A stretch of DNA of 55,723 nt from Serratia ureilytica (lineage in GTDB: Bacteria; Pseudomonadota; Gammaproteobacteria; Enterobacterales; Enterobacteriaceae), in the NCBI RefSeq assembly GCF_013375155.1, contig NZ_JABXOF010000018.1:1-55723 (forward strand). Direction: 5' to 3'. Shown one piece after another: positions 8,464-15,700 of the stretch (positions are counted from its first letter, which is position 1; each line of letters starts with the position of its first letter). The position numbers and the translations under genes are program-made. The notes beneath the pieces were generated by a model. The model was not told where the DNA came from, did no database searches, and saw only the letters and a program-made list of their open reading frames with translations.

Positions 8464-8745
8464 ATGCGCATTCCAGAAAATGCCATTTTATCAACCCTGA
8501 AAAACGGTGGGTGTATCAAGAGCTTTTACCGGCGAGCGGCACGGAGTCCCCGTCAGGAAAAATCAATGCTGGCAGATGGTTATGTGCTGGAGTCATCGGT
8601 TGACGGGGACGAAATTATTCTAAGTCATGCCGATTTTTTATCGGTAAAAACAAAATTGGCAGAAACAGAGACCTGGGAGCAAAATGTGGGTGGCATCTTC
8701 TTCGGGGGAAGTACGTGGGTAATTCGTGTTAATGCTGACAGTTGA
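8464..8745 (+). CDS. Hypothetical protein
   Basis: A 93-aa ORF with a usable ribosome site (GAGAGG about 10 bp before ATG 8464), 45 bp behind recX on the same strand. I do not recognise the family. It has a basic YRRAARSPRQEK stretch near residues 22-33, an acidic middle, and a hydrophobic, glycine-rich end (GGIFFGGSTWVI). Its AT-rich composition matches recX, so the two probably travelled together. Confidence 0.5.
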   Translation: MRIPENAILSTLKNGGCIKSFYRRAARSPRQEKSMLADGYVLESSVDGDEIILSHADFLSVKTKLAETETWEQNVGGIFFGGSTWVIRVNADS

Positions 8746-9674
8746 ACGGCCGAAACGATAGAAACAGCTTCACCAGCCATTCTCTTAATGCCATTGTCCG
8801 GCGTAGTACCCCTTTATGCGCGTCAGCGCATGCAGGCGACAGCAAGTCTACAAAAGTACATAGTTGGTAAGGGTCGCCGGTGACGCGGCGCAGCCGCCCT
8901 GCTTTGATAGATTTCACCTATCCCCCCCTTCGGCCTGCAAGACCAGTCCTGCTAAATGCGATGTATGTCTTTGTGTGCGCCGTCGGAGTGGTCACGACAA
9001 GGCGTAGCCGCCGTCGGGGCGTATCTCCGCGTTGGCGGGCCGTAGGGCCGCTTACGGGCGTGTACGCATAACGTTCCGCAACACATCTGAAAGCCACTCA
9101 ATTTCTAGTTACAACATCGATCATTAAAAGCGACACTGTTCCGGCCCTTTGGGCCGGGGCGGGGCCGCTTTTCAGCGATGGTGAGGGGGTTTGTGGGGCT
9201 AAGGTTGGGAAATTTTGGCGGTTCCTGTGTGGGTGCTGGGCCTTTTGCCTGCAGTCGTGACTGCAGGTGCTACATTAGGTTTTTGCTAAGAGAGGTAGGG
9301 AACTGAGTAAGGCTCTGTTTTTTGCCCGAACGAAGTGAGGGAGGTACTCAACAGCAACGGCGTAAGCCGGTGCGCTGAGTTACTCCCTTTTTAAAGGGCT
9401 TAGTTTGTTCAGAAACAACCTTCGAAATTAAGCATCTCTCCGAGTGATATTTCGAAGTTAATACTGCCTACGAAGTTAATGACGAAGTTAAAGGTTTATT
9501 CATTGCCTATCGATGTCAGCAATGACCCGGATCGACGTCGGCGGCCGCCAAAATCACGCCGACATCAGCCGAAACACCCCGGCCGAATGGCCAACCTGGC
9601 ATCAGCGGCGAGAAACAAGCAGCACAAAACCCCCGCGGATCAGGCAGGGTAAAAATTCTGTATGTGGGAGGAAG
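8746..9674. other. Non-coding region downstream of repA, probable oriV
   Basis: There is no convincing gene here; the short ORFs (for example 8880-9071) are arginine-rich and lack ribosome sites. In RepA systems of the IncFII/IncL/M type the origin lies just downstream of repA, which reads toward this region, so oriV is expected here. Visible structure includes a 7-bp perfect hairpin CCGGCCC/GGGCCGG at 9141-9157, a 9-bp inverted repeat CCTGCAGTC/GACTGCAGG at 9248-9267, and four short direct repeats at 9423-9491. I could not find a perfect DnaA box. Confidence 0.55.
9423..9491. repeat. Short iteron-like repeats CGAARTTAA
   Basis: CGAAATTAA is at 9423 and CGAAGTTAA at 9453, 9471 and 9483. They are all in one orientation, in an AT-rich pocket 180-250 bp beyond the repA stop. 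The position suits replication-protein or host-factor binding in the origin. Confidence 0.5.
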
Positions 9675-10763
9675 TTAGGCGGGGATAGCGCCGGCACGCT
9701 CCAGCAGCAAGCGATAGAACGCCTCCGGATCGCTGTTCAGCAGTCCGGGCTGTTCATGCTTGAGCGTATTCTCCAGCTGCATCGCCTTCAGCGGCGAGCT
9801 GCCCATCGTCCACTGCACCCAGGCCTGATAAAAGCCGTTCTGCTTCTGGCGCCGGGCGGCGGCCAGCTTTTTGATGCCGGCAGCGGTGTCATCCAGCAAC
9901 GTATCGAGCCGCTGCTCGTTCTGCTGCCGCCTGGCCAGTTCGTTGCCAATCACCTGCTCCGCGTTACGTTTGAGGTTTTGCAGATCGGGACTCACTACCC
10001 AGCGCCGGATCTTTTTCAGCCGGTTTTTCAGCGAGTGCTTGCGCTCGATGTCGATCCCCAGATGCGCAATGCGCACCAGGTGGCGCTCGTACTTTTGCCT
10101 GAGCGTTTCGGTCAGGCCGTTTTTAATCGCCCACAGCCGGTACTGATTCAGCCACTGGCGAATTTCGTCCACCCGGATGCCACGGCTTGTGAAGAAGTTC
10201 TCCGTCAGCCAGATGCGCAGCGGCTTGTTCTGACCGGTGTCAGTATCCTGCCCGCGCGACACGATGAGATAGTCCAGCTGCTCGAGCACCGACAGCGCAT
10301 GCAACGCCACGTCATACGCCTTGCGGCCGCTTTCGTAGACGTGCAGCACCCCCATCGCTTTGGCCACGTCCTCGAACGGCAGCATGATCTCGAACGGGTA
10401 GTCGCTGTCCGGGTTGTAGTCGCAGTTGGCGCCCAGCACCATCGAGAGCACCGTCAGCGCTTCACGGCTCTCCGAACGCGCAGCAATGCGCATCGGTTTG
10501 GGACGGTAGTCCGGGTTGTTGCGTTGGGTATAAGGGATATAACCCTGCCGGCGCAGGCCGATCAGGTCATCATTACGCCGCCAGTCGTGGCTGCTCATGC
10601 GCGCCACCACCTTGCTCGCCATGCCTTTCGGCACCCGGCAGCACAGGTTTGGGGTGTAACGACGATGAATTTTTTGTTGCCCGCGCCGCAGCGCATTATT
10701 GGCACCACGGCGTGAAATGGTTGATTTTACAGGATTTACCTGTGCGGCATGTTGACTATGCAC
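9675..10763 (-). CDS. repA: RepA replication initiator (IncFII/IncL/M-like family)
   Basis: A 362-aa initiator of the RepA family found in IncFII, IncL/M and related plasmids, recognised by its overall pattern: a basic N-terminus, SRRGANNALRRGQQKIHRRY, then CCRVPKGMASKVVARMSSHDWRRNDDLIGL, ESREALTVLSMVLGANCDY and a lysine/arginine-rich C-terminal half. It would open oriV downstream of its own gene. I prefer GTG 10763, because it overlaps the stop of the leader peptide and has AGGGGAA just before it; GTG 10775 in the same frame is possible. Expression appears to be set by an antisense RNA, leader translation and a pseudoknot, described separately. Confidence 0.8.
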   Translation of the reverse strand: MHSQHAAQVNPVKSTISRRGANNALRRGQQKIHRRYTPNLCCRVPKGMASKVVARMSSHDWRRNDDLIGLRRQGYIPYTQRNNPDYRPKPMRIAARSESREALTVLSMVLGANCDYNPDSDYPFEIMLPFEDVAKAMGVLHVYESGRKAYDVALHALSVLEQLDYLIVSRGQDTDTGQNKPLRIWLTENFFTSRGIRVDEIRQWLNQYRLWAIKNGLTETLRQKYERHLVRIAHLGIDIERKHSLKNRLKKIRRWVVSPDLQNLKRNAEQVIGNELARRQQNEQRLDTLLDDTAAGIKKLAAARRQKQNGFYQAWVQWTMGSSPLKAMQLENTLKHEQPGLLNSDPEAFYRLLLERAGAIPA

Positions 10764-10812
10764 GTTCCCCTGCACTTAGGGTCGGCAGGGGGGATTGACG
10801 TAGAATACGCAT
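10756..10812 (-). CDS. Leader peptide coupled to repA
   Basis: An 18-codon ORF starting at ATG 10812, with AAGGAAG 8 bp before it, and ending in TAG at 10756-10758. Its last codons overlap the repA start (CGTGCATAG carries both the repA GTG and the leader TAG). In the IncI/IncB/IncL/M replicons a leader of this kind (RepY/RepB) must be translated for the initiator to be made. Position, overlap and ribosome site all fit. The frame stays open far upstream, but that part crosses the regulatory hairpin and is unlikely to be coding. Confidence 0.6.
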   Translation of the reverse strand: MRILRQSPLPTLSAGERA

Positions 10813-10875
10813 ACAGTATACTTCCTTACAGGCGCCAGGCCTGCTTGTGACCCCCGGATTTACGATGCACCGACC
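10780..10875 (-). promoter_or_regulatory. Predicted activator pseudoknot in the repA leader
   Basis: On the mRNA the hairpin loop contains GGUCGG (plus-strand complement at 10870-10875), and about 85 nt downstream, just before the repA start, lies CCGACC (complement at 10780-10785). These six bases are perfectly complementary. Loop-to-distal pairing of this type forms the pseudoknot that activates repZ/repA translation in ColIb-P9, IncB and IncL/M plasmids. The antisense RNA would compete for the same loop. Confidence 0.65.
10795..10822 (+). promoter_or_regulatory. Promoter of the antisense RNA
   Basis: TTGACG (10795-10800), a 16-bp spacer and TATACT (10817-10822) make a near-consensus sigma-70 promoter on the strand opposite repA. 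Its transcript would start at about 10829 and run into the hairpin/terminator at 10850-10903. Confidence 0.8.
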
Positions 10876-10903
10876 AAAGTTCATGCGTAATCCGGGGGTT
10901 TTT
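10829..10903 (+). ncRNA. Counter-transcribed RNA controlling repA (Inc/RNAI type)
   Basis: A predicted antisense RNA of about 75 nt. It is driven by the strong promoter at 10795-10822 and ends at a long hairpin (arms 10850-10864 and 10886-10899, ACCCCCGGATT against AATCCGGGGGT) followed by five T residues at 10899-10903. The loop includes ACCGACCAAAG. On the sense (mRNA) side the loop reads CUUUGGUCGG, which has a YUNR U-turn motif as in known copy-control RNAs. It would bind the repA leader and block leader-peptide translation. It is the main incompatibility determinant if the model is right. Confidence 0.75.
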
Positions 10904-10972
10904 GCGTCTGGAGCTCCGCTCCATCCCGTCCACCTTCTGGCGTGGACAACCATCGAATGCAAAATTTTTCCC

Positions 10973-11001
10973 ACTCTACCAAAAGCCTTCATATCGGTAA
11001 A
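10973..11001 (-). promoter_or_regulatory. Candidate repA mRNA promoter
   Basis: On the minus strand, TTTACC (complement of 10996-11001), a 17-bp spacer and TAGAGT (complement of 10973-10978) form a moderate promoter. It lies about 75 bp upstream of the leader hairpin, the right place for the repA transcript. Confidence 0.4.
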
Positions 11002-11095
11002 GCGGACAACGCGCCCCGCGGCCGTGGCGATCGTCACCTGGTCAAGTAACGAAGCATGGGCAAAGTGCGAAGCGGTCGGTAACATCAGCGGTGCC

Positions 11096-11878
11096 TCAGT
11101 GTAAAAACACGCCGGCCAGCCCCAGCGCCAGCAGGTGCGCCACGTAGGTCTGCAGGAAAAACCCCCGCGGCAACAGACGCCGTTGATTGAACGCCGTCGC
11201 CAACGGCAGCGTCCCCAGGATGAGCAGTGCCGGCAGCAACAACCCGGCCAGCATCATCGTGCCGCCCAGCTCGGCATTGAGCATCAGCACCAGTAGCGGC
11301 CAGGCCACGATCGCCAGCCCGCGCACCGGCCAGACGGCCGTCACATACCCCGGCAGAGAAACGCACAGCCCATAACTGGCCAACAGCAACAGAACGCCGG
11401 CAGTACCGTAACTGCCGTCTGTGGCGCCATACGCCCACCACAGCGCCAGCAAAACGCCGCCGACCAACACCGGATTGGGGGCGCCCTTGCGCATCGGCAG
11501 CGACGCCACGGCCAGCGCCTGTGTCACGGCAGCGAACAGGAACAAAATATTCGGATCGGTAAATGCCAGCCCGTCATGACGCATCACCAGCCAATAGCCC
11601 GGCTGCGCAACCACGGCCCATACCCACAGCCGGGTCGCCTGCGCCTGCCGGACAGGCCGCGAGGCCAGGTTGTACCCCCACAGCAGGGCGAACAGCGGAA
11701 ACGCCCCACGCCCCAGCAGCAACAGCACCGGCTCATGCAGCCCCAGCGCCCGGTTGGCGTGGTCGAACACCATCAGCACCAGCGCCAAAAATTTCAGTAC
11801 GTCCTGCTGCAACGGGGTGAAACGCGCCACCTCGCGCACCTGCTGCAGTTTTCCGCTGTGCGGATCAAACATCGCCAT
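11096..11878 (-). CDS. traX: TraX family pilin acetylase
   Basis: A 260-aa polytopic inner-membrane protein of the TraX family, which N-acetylates F-type pilin and ends the F tra operon before finO. Family-like features are LKFLALVLMVFDHANRAL near residue 30, the FPLFALLWGYNLA segment, and at least seven hydrophobic helices. The start is ATG 11878 with AAGGAAAT in front; the open frame upstream belongs to another gene. It is the last tra gene here. The replication region follows in the same direction about 95 bp beyond the candidate repA promoter, and finO is not found. Confidence 0.85.
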   Translation of the reverse strand: MAMFDPHSGKLQQVREVARFTPLQQDVLKFLALVLMVFDHANRALGLHEPVLLLLGRGAFPLFALLWGYNLASRPVRQAQATRLWVWAVVAQPGYWLVMRHDGLAFTDPNILFLFAAVTQALAVASLPMRKGAPNPVLVGGVLLALWWAYGATDGSYGTAGVLLLLASYGLCVSLPGYVTAVWPVRGLAIVAWPLLVLMLNAELGGTMMLAGLLLPALLILGTLPLATAFNQRRLLPRGFFLQTYVAHLLALGLAGVFLH

Positions 11879-11891
11879 CCGATTTCCTTTC

Positions 11892-12443
11892 TTAGTAAGT
11901 CGACTGCCAGTCCTGGCCCTGCGCCCAACGGGATTGCCAGTGCGCCAGGTACGGTTTGGCCACCTCCGGCATGTCGCGCAGCACCACCACATTTTCCGAG
12001 TTGGCGCGTGCCGCTCGGCTGAAATTAAAGCTGCCCGTTTCGGTCGTCACGCCATCCACGACGATCACCTTGTCGTGCAAAATCTTATAGCTGTTCACCG
12101 TCCTGACGTTCACGCCGGCGTTGGCCAGCAGGTTCAGTGCCGCCCGGCCGGCGCCGTTCTGGTTGGCCTTCGCATCGACCACCACCCCGACGGCCACCCC
12201 GCGCCGGTGCGCCGCAATCAGCGCCCGCGCCACCTCCGGCGAGGTAAAGGCGTACCCCATCAGGCGAATATCGCGCCGCGCCTCACCGATAACGCTCAGT
12301 ACCAGCTGCTGCGCCGTCCCTTCCGGCGAAAACCCCACCTGTACCGCCGGCGTCGCCAACAGGGGCGATGCCGGCAGCCAGCCGCTGAACACCAGGGCGG
12401 CAACGCCAAACACCCGAGCGGGGAGTCGCGGTGTCTTATTCAT
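11892..12443 (-). CDS. Exported phospholipase D-like nuclease (Nuc family)
   Basis: A 183-aa single-HKD protein. Residues 1-30 form a signal peptide. H123, K125 and D130 (HDKVIVVD) complete the HxKx4D motif, followed by the GSFNFS and SEN elements typical of the Nuc/PLD endonuclease family. Nuc of IncN plasmids is a periplasmic, sequence-nonspecific endonuclease. The gene lies between traI and traX, a place where F has none, and overlaps the 72-aa membrane gene by 8 bp, so it is part of the operon. Confidence 0.85.
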   Translation of the reverse strand: MNKTPRLPARVFGVAALVFSGWLPASPLLATPAVQVGFSPEGTAQQLVLSVIGEARRDIRLMGYAFTSPEVARALIAAHRRGVAVGVVVDAKANQNGAGRAALNLLANAGVNVRTVNSYKILHDKVIVVDGVTTETGSFNFSRAARANSENVVVLRDMPEVAKPYLAHWQSRWAQGQDWQSTY

Positions 12444-12654
12444 GCGGGGCCGCCCTGTTCAGCCGCGCCTGCAGGTGCTTCATGCCCATGAAGACCAGCA
12501 GAGGCAGCGGGACGAGCGCATTGCGCCAATACAGCGGCAGGTCGCTCAGCGCGTCCCACTGCACATATCCCCAGAGCGTCGCGGCCCCGGACAGCAAGAC
12601 CGCAGTGGTTAACAAGACGCCCTGCGTCGTTGATACGTTTTGAGTTGTGTTCAT
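12436..12654 (-). CDS. Small inner-membrane protein
   Basis: A 72-aa protein starting at ATG 12654 behind AAAGGAAG. It has two hydrophobic stretches, roughly residues 12-29 and 40-58 (LVPLPLLVFMG), and a charged C-terminus (KHLQARLNR). The family is not recognised. It is translationally linked to the nuclease gene (8-bp overlap) and follows traI, so it may work with the exported nuclease or with the transfer machine; this is position-based only. Confidence 0.6.
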   Translation of the reverse strand: MNTTQNVSTTQGVLLTTAVLLSGAATLWGYVQWDALSDLPLYWRNALVPLPLLVFMGMKHLQARLNRAAPHE

Positions 12655-12674
12655 CCGTTCTTCCTTTAGGTAAT

Positions 12675-12713
12675 GCCGTGCGGGACAGGGGCTCGTCACC
12701 TGTCTCGCACGGC
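12675..12713. terminator. Strong stem-loop between traI and the nuclease genes
   Basis: Two 15-base arms (GCCGTGCGGGACAGG and CCTGTCTCGCACGGC, one mismatch) enclose a 9-base loop just after the traI stop. No T-run follows on either side, so it may protect or attenuate the traI-traX message rather than terminate it. Confidence 0.6.
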
Positions 12714-12732
12714 GTTGGACAAGCGCAGCGCG

Positions 12733-15700
12733 TCAGTCGCCGCCCAGGGTTTTCTCTTTGTTCAGTTCCCGCTCCGCATGGGTATCCCGCACCAGGTTCT
12801 GTTCATCCTGCTGCAGCCGGCTGCGTGTCGATACCGGCTCGCGCGCCACCTGGCGGACAGCGGCATCGACCCGCAGTGCTGCATCCTGACCCATCACCTC
12901 CCGCATGACCGCCGCCGGCAGACGCGCTTTCACGTCCTCGGCGCGCAGTTCGCCACGCGCGAACAACGCACGCAGCTGCTCATCGTTAAGCCCGGCCAGC
13001 CGCTGCGGGTCAGGGGCGTTCGGTTCACGGCCCAGTTTGTCGGCCTGCGTCTGCAGTTCACGCTGCAGGCGTTCTTCCGGGCTCTCCGGCAATTTAATGA
13101 CACTGTCGGACGCGCCGCTCTCCCGTGCAGTGGCCTTGAGCGTCTCGTCGTTCACCCACACCCTGCCGCCGGTCATCGCCTGGGGGTTGAACGGCACGTC
13201 ATCACCCTGCAGGCGTACCACCACGCCACTGTCGGGATAGCGTGCCGCCAACCGGATACCGTCCTGCATCGTCCCGGCCAGCCTGGTCTCGTTGTTGCGG
13301 CTCCCCTGCAGCGCCACGAACTGCGCGCAGTCACTGCCGAACACTCGCCCCTGCGTCGGCAGTCCCCCCACGCTTTTCCCCTGGGTGTCCGCTAGAGGCG
13401 CCAGCCAGGCGCCGGCCGGTTTGCCGTTGGCGTCATACATCGGCAGCATGGCGTGGGGCTGCGGATACTTCTTACCCGGAGACACATAGTGCGCCAGCGT
13501 GTCGCCGGTAAGTTGGCTGCCGCGCAGCACCGCGCGTCCCAGCGCGTTTTTGGATAAAGGGACCGCTTTGCCGTAGAGGTCGGCGGCCGCTTTCTGGCTG
13601 CCCGGCGCCATCCCCAGTACCGCATCATGGGCCGTGGTGCGCGCCTTCGCCTTGCCGATGGCATTCAGCCACCCGGCTTCGTTGTCGGTGTACACCTGCA
13701 CGTGCTCCTTGGCGCGCGAGAGCGCCACATAGGCCGACGCCCGGTTGACCAGCGGCTCACGCCCGCCTTCCACACCTTCGAGCGTGATGGCAAAGCGTTC
13801 GCTGGCCCCTTGGGCACCGTGGGCGGTGATGGCATAGGCCAAATCGACGTGTCGGTCTTGTTGCTGCTCGCGGGGATTGACGGTACGGGTCTGTTGTCCA
13901 TCGGAGAGCGTGACCATGTCACCTTTGATGGCTTCGACCGTCCAGACGCTGTTGGCCACATGCCCGCGCTCGACGTCCGATTTGGAGAAGCGCATGCGGT
14001 CGCCCACGTTCACCTCGATGGTGCGCGGGTTGTACAGCGTGACGCCTTCGCGCACCGCACTGGCCGGGGACAACTGTCGGGTATTGCCCTCGCTGTCCTG
14101 CAGGCTGACGGTACGGGACTGACTGTCGATGTCGGCCATCCGGTAGTAGGTGTTATCCAGCAGGACGACGGCGTCGCGATGACGCGCCCAGGTGTCCAGC
14201 TTGCGCAGCTCGCCGTCACGAATATTGGCGGTCTCAAGGATGGGCAGATTGACGGACGCCCCCTTCAGTTCGCCCGCCGCTTTACGTTCCTGGTGAATAC
14301 CGGCATTGATGATGTGCCGGTCGGCATTAAGGTGGGTGATGATCAGCGTATCGCGCCGGGCCGCCTCGGTGCGCCCCAGGTAATCGCTGACAATCGCGGC
14401 ATGAATGTCATCCGGCCCCTTGGCGGGATATTCAACGACCGACTGCGCCGGCACCCAGGCATCGGCTTGCCGGGGCACATTGGCCGGCGCCACGGCGCGC
14501 ACCACGTCCAGCGCGCCGGGCACATCGTTATCAATCATCTTGTACACCGCCGGCTTCAGCTCGGGGGTCTGGCGCACAATCTCTTTCATGACCGCCATGT
14601 CGATGGCACTGCGTCCCTGCGCCAGTCGGAACGGCGCACCCGGCGCAATCGCCTCCAGCTGGGCTTCGTCGCCACTCATCACCGCGCGGCCGTTGCCCTC
14701 GGCAATCAACGCGTAGGTGCGCGCCATTTCGCTGTTGCCCACCATCGAACTCTCATCCACCACAAACAGCGTGTTGCGATAGTCCGGTTTCTCGCCGCCG
14801 GCGACCTTCAGCCCCTCATCGTGCAGGAACGATGCCAGGGTTTGGGCATCGACGCCGGCCGCCTGCATTTCCCCCACCGCACGGTGGGTTGGCGCCAGCC
14901 CTACCACGCGGGGCCGTTCACTTTCAGGCAACTGGTTTATCCCGTCCAGTAGCGCCTTGAACTGGGTGGTTTTCCCCACACCCGCATAGCCCTGTATTGC
15001 CACAAATCGGTCGGTTGTGTTTAAAATAAGGTCGACAGCCTGCCGCTGTCCCTGGGTCAGGTACGGAGCCACCTTTCCCTCCCGCTGACCGGGGCCGTCC
15101 TCGTTGTGGGTTTTGCTACTGGTTGTTACCAACGGCGGCAGGCTGTCCTTCCCATCCGCAATCAGCCGGATAATGCTTTTTTCTGCCTCGAAGCTGGCGC
15201 GCGAGACCAGCAAATCCGCCCCGACGCCGGGCGCGACATCCACTTTCAGCAGCTCCCCGCGTTTGACCTGCGCCTCGATTTCCGTCTGGATGGCCTCCAT
15301 CGACACGCCTTTGGCCGCAAAATCGAGACTACCGGCGAGCAGTTTGGCCTGGCCAAATGCGACGCTATCCCCTTCCAGCGTCGGAATGGCCAGATGAATG
15401 GCCTGCTGCGCCGGGGTAAACAGTGATGATTTTTGCCCGGCGATAGCGTCATCAAGCGAATCGATGCCGGCCAGTTGTTTGACCTGCTCGCCTGCCAGAC
15501 GGTACGCCGGATGCTGGGCGACTTTCTCCTGCGTCTTGCGCGCATCAAGCGCTGAATAGAGGGTGATGTGCCCGCCGCTTCGCGCGATGCCACTCAGCGT
15601 GGCGCTGTTAAGCTCGTTTTTCTTCACCGCGGCATAGACCGCCGCCGTACTGCTCACCGACGCGCCGAGGCTTTCCACATACGCCGGCGACACCTTGACA

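Noticed and set aside
9513..10715. 400-aa plus-strand frame and similar long frames opposite traI, traD, traG, traN and traC
   Set aside because: Antisense shadows of recognised genes; rich in Arg, His, Gln and Pro, no ribosome sites, no family patterns.
10756..11085. 109-aa frame upstream of repA as a CopB/RepA2-like protein
   Set aside because: It crosses the antisense hairpin and has no resemblance to CopB; only its last 18 codons have a ribosome site and the right coupling to repA.
10776..11095. finO downstream of traX
   Set aside because: The sequence after traX is the repA control region; no basic FinO-like protein is encoded.
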